The notes beneath the pieces are model-generated. The model ran no database searches. It was not told the origin of the DNA and worked only from the letters and a program-made list of their open reading frames with translations. The translations under genes and the position numbers were made by a program. A DNA stretch of 64,000 bases from NCBI GenBank assembly GCA_026874595.1, contig CM049317.1, forward strand, positions 63,463,118 through 63,527,117, written 5' to 3'. The stretch comes from Sipunculus nudus. Its lineage: Eukaryota > Annelida > Sipuncula > Golfingiida > Sipunculidae. Of the stretch, positions 24,613 to 37,600 are shown in pieces (positions within the stretch are counted from its first letter, which is position 1; every line of letters starts with the position of its first letter).

Positions 24613-27120
24613 TGGGCTCTTAATGACAGAGCTCTCAAGGTTTAACCCCCCCACCCACCACCACCACACACACATACACACAAAGTATGGTTACCTACTG
24701 TCTTCTCTGCATCTAATGGATGAGCATTTAGGCTAAACTTAAATAAAGTAATCAGTTTCCGTCTACAAGTGTAGGACTTAAATATTGCGCTTTCGAATAT
24801 TTAGTTGAATATGCAGTCAGTGATGCGCAATGATTATATACTATGATAATTAGTATAAAAATGTAAATTTACATTGATAGACAAGGTTTAGTGGTAATCA
24901 GTTAGCGCCTATAAGGGTAGGACTTAAATATGGCGATTTCGAATATATAGTTGAATGTGCAGTCAGTGATGCGTATGATTATATACTATGATAATAAGTA
25001 TAAACAGGTAAATTTTACATTGATCGACATTGTTTAGTGGTCGACTTAAAAAAGCTGGCCCCGGGCGAAGGGTTACCATGTTTGACAAAATATTTAAAGT
25101 AGATTATGTTAAACCAATATTCTTTGCATTTTATGTGCCATGTCTCTCTCGGCAGGTATGATGGTCGGAAGCGGAGGCTGCGAGCCCGGCCCACCTAAAC
25201 TCTTGATCCGTGTATATAGTCCCAAATATTTATGGCTCATATGCTAGTCGTTTCTACTGGATACAGGCGTCCACCCTGAAAACGCCAGCAAACCTATCCC
25301 TGTCAGGGCTTTGGTGATCATGTTTTCTACTAAAACGCATAAAAATAAAATTAGTCCATATACCAACATACCTAACTCCGTCGGTCAGAGTGACGTTAAT
25401 TAGTATAATTAGTATATAAAATTGCCTCGAGGTGACGGTGCCAGGTCTAAGTGTTGCATGGCAGCGAGAGCAAGTTTGATGGTTCTGTCAGTGGGAAGAA
25501 CCATGAAGTGTAACTACTGCATCGACTGGACCAGTCTACACCTACGCATAAGTCGCGCAACCATACTTCTGTTGAACGCACAGACAGCAATCATCGTAGG
25601 TTTTTTTTTCAATTTAATTTTTTTAATATTGAATATATAATATTATAATATAATAATTGTCTTAAATTTATATTAGGGAATCCTATTCACATATCATGTT
25701 TGTTAAATATACACGAAAAAGGGCGCTTTCTCCTTAGAATATTATGGTGTCAGCCGTAAGACCTATATTTCCTATGCCAAATCCCAAAGATTAATTTTAC
25801 GGAGTGTGGATGTTTTATGGTTTTAATTAATTTAGATAAAAATTAAGTTTAATTATAGAACTGGCTGTAATCGAATACAATTAATGCATATACATTGCAT
25901 GTTAGACTGGTCAGTCGTTAACGCTTATATGAGTTGTCGGTAGGCTAATATGGACTGGTATTATCAAATGCAAGTAAATTGTATTGTTCTTTGACCGTCG
26001 AAGATATCGTCTGTTTCGGAGCCAGTATCCATGAATTCAATAGCCAGAACAACTGTACCCTTTCATCGATGCATGGAATAACGTCTTCTTTTGTATATTG
26101 TAATATAAAATATAATTACATACGGACTGCATGTTAATGAAGACTAATTATACTAATTATGCAGATAATTGTAATTATGCATCCGCGGTGTAAGCATTTA
26201 TAATAAGCTGGTATGTAGACCATCAATGTGTATTGTATAAGTATGTAGTTAAGGGAATTCTTCTCAGCATTATATAACAACCCTAAATGTTTAACAGGCG
26301 TTAACTGAACTCACAGCATGACATAGAAAAGTAGAGGGATGGTCATTAGAGCGAAAAGCCAAATAATTCTACTTGATCCACCAGATTCCAAACTCAAAGT
26401 TAGATGAGTCTTCCCCGATCAAAATATATTCATTTAATTCTTGAGTGTTCATACAGACAGGCTAAAAAAAGAATACATGATAAAAACATTTAGACCTCAG
26501 CCGATTTCATGAAAAAAAAATTGTGCCCATCGATCCACTTCATATAATTTCAGTTACAAATATTTGATTAACATGTTTAGGTTTTCCCAAACCTTGATAG
26601 GTCAACGGCATTTTCACATTTTTCATACAACTAGTGTCTTAGTCTGAAAGGTCTGGGAATCAATTATTTAGGACATTACAAATACACGTTAACCTCTTTA
26701 AAAGCATGGAATTATAGAAAATGAACACAAACAGATTAACACAGGTTGGTTCACATCGGTCTCCCTATAAAATAAAATAATATTAAACAGAAACGAAACA
26801 TGGCGCTCTCCGCAGAATCGTGTTATTTCTGTCCACCGAATAATATAAACTTTTACTTGGATCCAGATATGTTCTAGTGGGTCTGATAATAGCAGATAGA
26901 CTTGGTTGTGTTAACATCCAGGGCCGAATAACGTTTTTTCTGCGACTGATCTTAATTAAAATATATACACACGCACGAATTGGTTATATAATATTTTAGC
27001 ATTTTATATAGTGCTTGGACCTTTGTCAATATTTTTTTTCTTGAATTGTCAACCAGCGCTTCCTGGTAATGTCCTCATTTGCTCCCCTTGTAGGATATGT
27101 TAATTAGCACGGGAGTCAAA

Positions 27121-27196
27121 ATGGACGTCTCAGATGTGATGGGGTTCGGGTTTTATTTTCCCATCCTTAATGGAAAATTTATGTTCTTAGAAAGAG
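27121..27196 (+). other. Possible plus-strand signal-peptide exon, copy in unit B flank
   Basis: 76 nt from ATG to AGAG/GTACGT: 25 codons plus one base, beginning M-D-V-S with hydrophobic stretches. A paralogous segment of equal length and equal donor lies at 53247-53322. Phase 1 after a short hydrophobic leader resembles exon 1 of the lectin genes, so this may be a relic or alternative first exon of a divergent plus-strand gene. No downstream exon was recognised. Confidence 0.3.
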
Positions 27197-27597
27197 GTAC
27201 GTACTATTTATACTGTAACATGGACTATTTTTTTTTATTTTACAATTATTACACAAGTTTGGTTTTTTTTTATATTATGCAATGCGAAATGTATTTACTA
27301 CCTGCTGAGAAGTTGCAGATAGTATTGTTTATCAGGTCGTTTACAGTACTTATGCAGTGGTCAAGCTGCACTCGTTTATGACTCCTTCCTCTTACACAGT
27401 TCCTACAATAGCAGGGCTGTATTTCAGGTTCCAAGGGTTATCCATGAATGCTATAGCTAGTTTAAATGTGAATGCAGTATAACTACAACGAAAGGAGTTA
27501 GGGTGAGTATAGCAGGGTATTTGGTTTAAGTGTACAGTTATTGCATTTTATTATATATATTTTCCTATATTATGCAGGCGAAACGAGGATATTAGAA

Positions 27598-27770
27598 AAT
27601 AATAAATATTATTATATTAATAATACTAATAATAATAATTATAATAATAATCATGATAAACATTATAATACCACTAGTTATAATTATGATTATGAAAATA
27701 ATTATAGTAGTTATAATGAAAATAATAGTGATCATAATCAGCATTAAAATCATGATCAACCTATTACTAC
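27598..27770. repeat. AAT-rich tract, unit B flank
   Basis: AATAAT and ATTATA words; the open plus-strand frame (Asn/Tyr-rich) is an artefact. Confidence 0.75.
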
Positions 27771-28425
27771 TACCACTACTGCCACTGTTCCTATTACTTC
27801 TACAACTTTTACTCTATTAATGGCGTGTGGTGACTGAGGATATCCGCTGGTAAAAGATGATCAAATGTCCAGAACTTGGCGGCTACGGGTACAAAACTAA
27901 TCGCATCCGTTCGATAGCAGGGTCACCAATAGTTTTGTTCACTATACTGCAGCCATCTGTTGCAAAAGATTGACACTAAGTGTCCGAGCTTAAATCAACA
28001 AAATAAGAGCGTAACTGTCATATCGCATAATGCATGTGTGAAATAAATAATATCTTTAAAGGCCATTTTCCTAGATGATTCCCTGTTATCTATATTATTT
28101 TATTTAACAAAACACGTAATGTAGGTTATGGAATTAAAATTTGCTATAAAAAGTATAGATTATTAATTTATTTATCATTGGTGTATGAAAATTATGCCCC
28201 GGTCCAATTTTCTGCTTTGCAATATTGTTCATGCATCAGAATCAATTTTCCGGAACACAGACACCATTTATTAGTTCCGGCATATAAAAATATCACGGGA
28301 TACAAACAAGGGTATATGCATTTTTTTTACATAATAACATCCAAATCTTTTTATGTTTAAATTTATTTCAACATATTATAATTATGGTTCGCTTGTCCAT
28401 TTCAAAGAATTGGCTATATATATAA

Positions 28426-28472
<47 letters not shown>

Positions 28473-28477
<5 letters not shown>

Positions 28478-28591
28478 CAGGACTTAAACACACTTACTTG
28501 TGTTCGGAAGCTCTGTTTCGTAAGGGCCCCTACGGGCCCTCACTCGTCAGGAACACTCTTACAAGTAAGTGTGTTTAAGTCCTGAAATATA
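28473..28591 (-). ncRNA. Hammerhead-ribozyme-like hairpin
   Basis: On the minus strand: CTGACGAG (28550-28543), a 10-bp stem II with GTAG loop (GTGAGGGCCC/GGGCCCTTAC), then CGAAAC (28520-28515). The flanks pair as stem I: GTGTTC/GAACAC next to the core, then a 5-nt bulge, then about 28 further pairs (ACTTACTTG/CAAGTAAGT and outward). Core boxes and stem order match a type I hammerhead. The position expected to be U before the cleavage base appears to be C, and stem III is very short. The hairpin abuts (TA)n and lies just past the 3' end of lectin copy C. Confidence 0.55.
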
Positions 28592-28713
28592 TGTATTACT
28601 GCTCCTGGTATTAGTTGAGCACTTTAAAACCCCACGGTTTTGTAACAATCTGGATATATATATATATATACACACAATCAGTCACTGAACTGCTTCCAAT
28701 AAAAGTAGGACAG

Positions 28714-29080
28714 TCAGTAGGACGTGTACACAGGGTTATTCTCTAAATACATCGTCTCTTTTGTCATGTGCTCGAATTCCCTCGGCAGTCTCCCATTTTT
28801 CAGACCCACGGTCTGTTTTTGCATGAGGTAAACTGACATGTCAGATCCGTGAAGAGTTTCCGGGTAGGGCTCACACCCTTGTTCTATCACCGTTTCTTTA
28901 ATTGGTAGCTTAGAGATCGGTGAACTTGGGTCTGCTGGACTTCTCGGAAGAGACCTGGTATTTGCATGACCATTACATACCGTGTCACTCGGGGAATAGA
29001 AAATTTCAGAGTAAATCTCTGACAGGCCACGTGTGCTTCTCCGAATTGTAGCCAGAAGTCCTTTACCATTTACGTCGGCT
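28714..29080 (-). CDS. Copy C exon 7: cytoplasmic tail and stop codon
   Basis: Acceptor AATAAACAG; 367 nt ending in TGA. It encodes residues 316-437, hydrophilic and rich in Ser, Thr and Tyr. Visible motifs are YSEI (339-342, YxxPhi type), YLEN (427-430) and NPVY (431-434, NPxY type) close to the C terminus, all consistent with adaptor binding, clathrin uptake or phosphotyrosine signalling (inference). The open frame continues upstream of the acceptor, so the exact 5' edge rests on phase and the AG. No clear AATAAA is seen after the stop; a variant AATACA lies near 28590. Confidence 0.68.
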
Positions 29081-32000
29081 CTGTTTATTAAATGGTGTCT
29101 CATGAGAATGTTAACATAAAACAACAAGCTTCAATTACGATAGCACAATAAAACCAAATTTTTAAAACCAAGTTTTAAATCATTATTAGATCCATATATT
29201 ATAAAGTTTATTTTTAGTATGACATGTGTAAGAAAATACATTTATTTCCTGTAAATTGATACAAAGAAACTATCGCAATACGCTAAATTTGTGTCGCAAT
29301 ATTTTACAATATGCAAATTGTAGGCCATACCTAATTCTATATATAGACATATGGAGTTTGATACAAGATGGATATTCTGAGTTTAATTGTCGGAATCTAT
29401 TTCTTATCACGTGGCCAGAAAAGGAATTTTTAACATTAAACTAATATCACCAAGCAGAATTTACTCGACTGCGCTTAGAGAATATATTGGCATTATTGTC
29501 AGAACTTGACGAGTATATCTCTGTGCGTATTTATCAAAGGGAGTGTGGGCCTTGATTATATAAAAAAGGGCCACTCAAGCTTCCGGGGCCTCGTAATATG
29601 GTTCTGGGCAAAAAACATTATTAAGGTTCCATAGCCACTTACTAATTACCAGATGCCTCAATAGTGAGATGATTAAATAGATAATAATGAGGGCGAGTTA
29701 TACATAGAAACATATAAATAATGTATAAAGTCCGGTATACAGCACCCGTTTGTATTCACTTAACAAGGTCGCTTATTCAGCATTGGATAATAATGTTATG
29801 TTGTCCCGTTGATGTGTTAAATAATATATACACAACATGAGTGTACTGCGAATGTTTGTTCTGTTGACCAACCTCTCGTTGCCATGACACTCATGGTTAT
29901 TCATTATCTTGTGTTGTCCTCGGACCCGCATAGCAAGCCGGATACAGCAGCCGATGGAAAGCATTGATACACAAGAACATATTACACCAGCGGTTAAGAA
30001 GATGATAAAATCTGCAATAAAAAGGAGCAATTTGCATGCTATAAAAAAATCAGTCATGGAGGTTATGCTTTATCCACCATGCATTTTCAATGTTTCTTTA
30101 TTTTGCCTGTTTGAAGGATCCTGTACAAATGAGAGGGTATAAAGAGGTTGCACTCTGATCATGGAAGATCTAATTAAACATTGAATCTTATCTGTATAAC
30201 AGAACATACCCAAGAAATCGTTTTGCTTTGGTGTTGTTGCGCATAATGAGGGATGTACGATCTAGTATATTATGTCTGTCCTTGCATTTAGCGTTCTGTA
30301 ATAAAAAGCTTCCTCCAACGTTTGTTATTTGTTTCTCAGGGGCAGAAATATGACTAAATGATTTCCATTATATAGGCTGTCTCTCTCTCTCTCTCCCTCT
30401 TTCTTTCACTCTCTCTCTCTCGACTTACCTCGACTGTCACATATCTACATACGTCAACGGAAATATACATGCAATAAAGTTATTATAGTTTGTATTGTAA
30501 AGTACGTTTAAGCTTCCGTTTAAGTACATACATATTCTTTTTATAAAATAAGTTCCACTTTCTTCCTTATGTTTCTTCATCTTTATGAAATATTTGGTTG
30601 TTTTTTAAATAAAAAAAAAGAAAAGATAAAAACATTACAGTTAATTCAATACATTTATTTTTAAATACTGTGGTCTCTACAATCCATGAAGAACAGAAAT
30701 ATGGTATAACCAGAAAAAAACCCGACTTAAATATATATTTTAATATCTTAAGTTAATATGAACATTCAAATATCGTGAGTTAATCATATGTTCCATTTAT
30801 TAAAGTTCTACTCACATTTTGTCTTCCAAAATGTACATCTTTTATATGCATTCTTTTCTGCTTCCGGGGAAGAGGTCGCTGTTATATTGTTTAAAACATA
30901 CAGTTTAATTAATTACCATATATAGATACTTAATAAATAATCTTATAGATGATGTCAAGGTTTAAATTATATTCAGATTTTAATATTCAATCACACTTTC
31001 TTGGGTATTAAACAAACAGCAACATGCGGATTTTCATGTCTTAATAATTTGAAAGAAAAGCAACTTCAGGCTACACAGGAATTTCCTTTTAACAGTTTAT
31101 ATATTGAACCGATTATTTTTCGCTAATGAAGTATTTTAATCTTTCGTAAGAAAATAAGTTACAACCCTATGTGCACATTGCACACATGCTATATTAAATT
31201 ATTCTCTGTCTTTTCTTCAAACAAAATAATATATACTTTTGAAGGCCTCCTGGTCAACATATTTAACCATATGAATGGGCTACCAGACGAAATTTGACTT
31301 TAATTCTTAATTATTATTATTTTTAATGGTATCAGTAACAACACTAATACGGGAACTAACAATATTAGATTTATCTAATTTGAGATATTATACAGATATA
31401 TGCTTACTTTGTATATGATACTTTCATGCAATGTGCTTATCTGTGTTTGATTTTTTTACTATCAGGTATTATGAAAAATCATTGCACTCTGAACTTGCCG
31501 CCCTGAATAATGATGTTGTAATAAAAAAATAAAAATATCTGCTTACCCGGTGAGGCTTTTGTATTAGGGGTCTTCTCTGAGAGTCCACACACAGCAGTGG
31601 AATTTGCGATACATGAAACCACTTTCCATTGATCAGATGCAAAAATGTGTATGGTACAGTCACCGTCATCTTTTGGGTTTTGAAACTTAAGCACGACCGG
31701 ACTAGCACCTCAAAGAGATAAAATATATTTAGGAACTTTGTCTGACACTGTGATGGAATTTCATGTCGCATTCTTAAGGTAAGTTCAGATATGTATGAGA
31801 CTCCGCGATTACTGTAAATGTGTTTCTGTTTAAGCCCTATGTGGCGTTATTGTTACGAACAAGACAATAAGTAATCATGCCAATTAACATATAAAACATA
31901 CTCTCGGAGTCCTTGCCAAATGCCCAATCTACGTTTCGCCAGCCCACCCAGAATTCACGTCCAGGGTTGATATATTTCTCAATTTCTGCCCAACCTATGT

Positions 32001-33072
32001 GCCCGAGATCATATGTCCCGTTCACCCACAGGCTGCCGCCTGTATGTAAGCACTCGGCTTTTGCGTTGCCCCAGGTCAGTCTCTCTTGGACGAGCCTCAT
32101 ACAACCTGTTTGCGTCCGTCGACACTTATACCGTGGACACCAGTCACAGGCTTAATAAAACAGAAGATGAAAAAAAAATGAACCATGGGTCATCACTCTC
32201 TGTGAAGTAGCATTACATCATAGCCTAATGTTCAATATAGGTATTTATCAACTTTGACCCTCTGACACCAAATTCAACATTTTTTATTAAGTGATGGGTC
32301 ACAACTATGTGCAGACTGAATCATGTTAATAAATACAAATGAATTCGTAACCGGTACATACAAGTTATACAAGAGAATGATAAGTTTTCTGAATAACTGG
32401 CTTGGCTAGTGTTGTTCAATTTATGTTTGTTACTGGAGTTCATGTGCAAACTAGTATAACATTTAGGCAGTCTGAAGTCATGCAGATATTTCCCCAAAAT
32501 GAATTTATTATTTGCTCTTTTTACACAGTAATGGCAATACATTGCTGAATTAGAGTAAGTGGTAAATCTTTACTCGGAAAGTAAATTTTCACCTACAGGT
32601 TTCACACACAGCAGGGAGTTTCAAAGAACAGCGGAGCGCTTTGATTTCAGTGCCCTTTCCGGATTCCGGAAGTCTTACGGCAAGGCATTTTCGGCCGCTT
32701 TTGTACCCTGTTACCTCAGGTGTTCCTTTAATACCAACAGGCAAGACAATAATTACATATATTGCATAAAAGTCTTGTTTGAAAGAAAAAGTTTTAATCA
32801 TGTTTATGTCAAGCGATTAATAGGCCGAGGAGGAAGAGTGAATTGCGAGATCTGATAACCTGGATATAATCAATAAAGACATGTAAAACTTAAACCGAGA
32901 ACATGGGGAGATTGAGAAGAGTTACATAAACCTATACAATTGATAAGGATGGCCTTTTTGTGAAAAGTGAGGTATTTACAAAAAGAAGCTATTTACTAAA
33001 ATAACTGTACTGGGTTCGAATCCGGGATTGTCTCATTTTATTTATGTTTATTTAAAATATGTTCACGTATAT

Positions 33073-33117
<45 letters not shown>

Positions 33118-34079
33118 TGATAATTAAAGAAGTTAAATACATAACAGAGAAAGAGATTATCCATGCAGGGGAGCATTTGTGTGTGTTTGTTCTTCCATTC
33201 TGCATACCTGCTTATACACACAGTTTTGATTCTAGACAAGTTCATACTCTGTGCACTAAATTAAAAGTGGCGTATGCTTTTGGTAGTACTGAACATGAGT
33301 GCAGCATTTTGCACTGGGGCAAACGAAACTGAATAATCACCTTCACGCCATGGGGTACTAGCGTCAACATAAGAATGGTTCCCAGTAGCCGGCCCTGTGA
33401 AGGTTGTGTAAACGAAAAAATTACTGAGCTGACATCCTCAAAGTATGGGTTTCTTCAGGGCTAAATTTTGAATTCCATAAGATTTCCCTGTGCACAACTC
33501 AAGCCGGCGACATGATCGAAGTCTGATGTGATTGCCGAATGTTTACTTGACCTCAATACATGGCTGCCACAAAATGACACAATGTGTAACAACTACAATA
33601 AAGCGAACATTCTCTGCTATGTTCGTCACGTCAGAAACAGTACTTCTCCCATCGGTTGATGCTGATGTATTTGCCTCGCTTTACGAAGATCCTGGACCTT
33701 TTCGATCTCGACCCACACGAAGTTGGACCATTTGGTACAATCTGGGACCACAGGGTCGACGATCTGGAACCACATTGCCTACCGTCTCGGACCACTCTAT
33801 TGGATTCCTTCCGACCACGTTCGGACTCGTGATATCTTTGTGAAATATATATTTTCTGTTTACAAACAATGTGTGGACTAATGTGTTTGAACAAAAGAAA
33901 CTTTGCTTATTCCCCACTTTACTCTTCCTTGAAGTCAAGAAAGACAATAACAAAGACAGATAAAAAGAAATAGGGAAAGCCAGAAAGAACGGAAAAATCA
34001 AGTTTATATCGAGAATGAAACAGTGATTTCTGAGGAAAAGGGAGTAAAGGAAAAAAGGAGAGGAGTTTACACAGAGAGG

Positions 34080-34129
<50 letters not shown>

Positions 34130-34560
34130 TTTATTTAGAATGTATTTATGAATATCAATAAATATTATACCTCAATATAAGAAAGATAGCATGTTAAATA
34201 TACATACTACTTCTCTTGCGACTGTGTGTTAGAGCGAGATGGGAAAATGAAAAGTAAAAGGAAAGTAATGGGCAAGGAAAACATAAAATAAGAAATGAGA
34301 GAAGGATGAAAGAGAGAGATTCATGTATCATTCATTTTACGTATATTTTTAAATACCACTTAATTGCTTCTTGGATCACAAACTGTGTTTTTTATGTTGC
34401 TTGATGATTTTTGTTTTGATATTGCTTATTATAATGAAAATATATAACCCCAATAAACCTTTCCAATCCTTTGTTTTTCATATATGAAGATTTCTTCTCG
34501 GAAACTGATTTTGAATTAACATGTACATGTAGGCAAATATATGTGTAAATAAATAAATAA

Positions 34561-34623
<63 letters not shown>

Positions 34624-37600
34624 GCGTGTGTGTTGGATGGTTTGTGTTTGTGTTTGAAATGGAGTTCCTGAGTATAAAGAGTAATTTTGCGCTCACATGG
34701 AATAACACAGGACCTACATTATTTATTTACAAGCGTGGGTCGTCCTAGATTGATATTCCAATTGCCCAATGTGAATTATTAACAGTACCTCAGATATTTC
34801 ATAAGAGTATACTATAAGCAGACAGACCATCATTTGAATGGGTCTGAAACCTTGTCCGAGATTGTCGTGGCCTGATTTAAAGTGGTCCGAGACTGACGAC
34901 CCAGTGGTCCGACATTGTAATGGTCCTATCTGAAATGATTCGACTTCGTGTGAGCCGAAATCGCAAAGGTCTGAGGTCTCCAAATACCATTTGGCTTTCT
35001 TTGAGGAAATCTTGATGTTACACTGATAAGGAGTTCACCATCAGAGCTTTTGTCTCTGCTTCAAATTTAACATGTATTATATTAAGCGACTACGTAGATG
35101 TCTATTTGTCAACGGCACAAACATCTACATTAAACCCTTATCATATCTACCTCGTATATCTATATATACGTCTTGGATTCCTAAAACCACCATTCGTTCA
35201 TTACAATAAGTAAAACTAATCCCTTAAAAATCTGGAAGCATTTTTCAATCTAGCGCTTTTTCGTCTTCCCGATAACAGACAGTCACCGACCAGCGTCAGA
35301 GTGCCATTACATCTTGTATGGAGAGCTGCACTATAAGGCTCGATCAGGATTCAAATATTTTCGTCATCATTATTAAATTGCTGTCACTTGAAATAAACCA
35401 CTCCAATCATTAAATATGTGCGAGTACTATCTAACAACATTAACCATGTGAGAGAAAACGTCCGTTTTAATTTAGCATATTGGTAAATCCCACAGCCTGT
35501 TTGCTGGATTCTGACTGGACTGACTGATTTTTTACTCAGCTTATACGACACACAGCAATCTGCCTGTTACAATAAAGGTAGATTTCACCCTTTTGGGAGC
35601 TCACATGTATTCCTGTGTGATAAATCATCACTCGAAGCCTAATGTTAAAATTACCGACTGTTTACTACTGCATTAAGGCAATAGGTTGGATGCGAGTTAC
35701 GGTGCGTTCTCGATTATGACTGGTGTCACGACTCAAGAACGGGCTTACTGGCCTACTGAGTCGTTTATACACTATCCGGCCAGTCCTCAGATCTCTTCAT
35801 TGGGTCGTGATAATTATAATTATAATACATGTATTTCTATAGCGCACAATTCACACAAAGAGCATGTTCTAACTCGCTTTATTAAAATGAGGTAACTGTA
35901 ATATTAAACAAGTGACCCATGGGTCATGACGCTCAGCAACGTAAATGCTTTCTGGTATGCAAGGAGAAATACCAAGGACCTTAAGGATGTTATGAAATAA
36001 AATTTTTACGTCAAGCAGTTTTGATTTGTGTCTTGATTATAACTGACCAGTCGTGATTTCTGAATACAACAAGGAACCTTGACCAATGGGTATCATGACA
36101 CCCAGAGTACTCAAAACCATGCATTTTGCCAATAGACCTTAGTTATAAAGTACAGTGACCTTATTCTACATCCAGCTGCCACCATTTGTGCCCATTCGAA
36201 ACACAGAGTGTCCAATCATGTTCTTTCACACAGCTTGCACAAAATAGGTCTCGGTGACATTAATTCTGGTTTCAAAGACATTTGTACAGGTAACTTCCTT
36301 GATCTTAATCAAATTAGAATTTTCTAGGTAAGTAACCAATTAACCAAGTAACCAATTATGCAAATGTTTCCGGTAAGATGCTCAAATGATGTTGTTTCAC
36401 ATATCTTGCAGAACATAAGTCACAATGACCTCATTTCAGGTTTCCAAGGAGATTTTTTTATGGACCTCCCTGGATATCAAGGTAGAAGATTCTAGGTCGA
36501 ACGCTTACGATTTTTCCCCAGTTAACAGAAGACTGCTTTTTTGAAGGTCTCAATATATAGAGAAAAAAATGCGTAAAAATTGGGAATATTCAGGTGACAT
36601 CACCAGTCTGCAGGAACTGATGAAATACTCCATGATCAATATGCATGAAAAATATCATGGTGGTTGGTCAATGCATTAGTTTTCAGATACTGGAACTTTT
36701 GAATCTCATTCTTAATTGTTCTGGGGATACTTAGGAGGATATAGGTTACAGATACTTTTCCAAAGCGATTTTTCATGGAACTACCTGGATGCCAAGATAG
36801 AGATTCCAGGTGCAGCGGTTATGAGTTGTGCCTGGTAAACAGACGACAGCCACTTTGAAGGTCTCACAAATAGATAAAAGAGCCTAAAACTTGGAATAAA
36901 TACAGGTGGCGCCACCAGTCAGCAGGCACTTTATGAAACATTCAATGATTCAGATACTAGAGGTTTTGTATCAATTTTTTTAATTATCCTTTGAGGTACT
37001 TAAGAGCCCCATAGCACAGAGGATGTGGGTAACAGAGACCTAATTATAGGTGCCCAAGGAAATACCATGCCAAATAGTTACGATTTGTGCCTGGTTAACA
37101 AACTACTGCTTCTTCGAAGGTCTCAAAAAATAAGAAAAAATGCGTAAAAATAAAAAAAAAACATAAATGTTGCGCAACCATTCTGCAGGAAACGACGAAA
37201 CACTCCATGATCAATATGCATGTAAAAGATCACGGTGATCAATGCATTAGTCATTTAGATACTTGAAGTTTTGTATCAATTTGTAACTCATTTCTGATTC
37301 CAATGAGATTTCCATGGACCTCCCTGCATGTCAGGTTAAAAGATTCCAGTTAAGTGGACACGATTTGTACCAGGTAAACTGCTTCTCTGAAAGTCTCAAA
37401 AATAAGAGACAATATGCGCGCAACCAGTCTGCAGGAGCTGATGAAACACTCCACAATCAATATGCATGCAAAAATCATGGTGATCAATAGATTAGTTGTT
37501 CAGATACTCGAATTTAGTATAAAATTTTAAATTATTCTGGGGGTACTCAGGAGCCCTAAACTTGGTAGATATGGGTAACAGAGATCTATTTTCAGGTTTC

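Larger units (their letters stand above)
23340..28400. other. 5' flank of copy B and intergenic DNA: no complete gene
   Basis: Shares blocks with unit A and unit C flanks. Contents are (TA)n at 24576-24606, a duplicated 90-bp block near 24760 and 24910, the signal-peptide-like exon, and an AAT tract. The open frame at 25422-25640 has no recognisable domain. Confidence 0.55.

Noticed and set aside
25422-25640. 72-residue open frame on the plus strand
   Set aside because: No domain, no splice context, no counterpart in the other units; it ends in a T run. Not supported as a gene.
33005-33035. GGGTTCGAATCC, a tRNA B-box-like word
   Set aside because: There is no A box or cloverleaf upstream, and the paralogous position at 18472 has a mutated version; treated as chance or an old repeat tail.
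35680-35900. Open frame containing TATAATACATGTATTTCTATAGCGC
   Set aside because: The nucleotide sequence resembles a common dispersed repeat tail rather than a coding exon; no protein similarity recognised.
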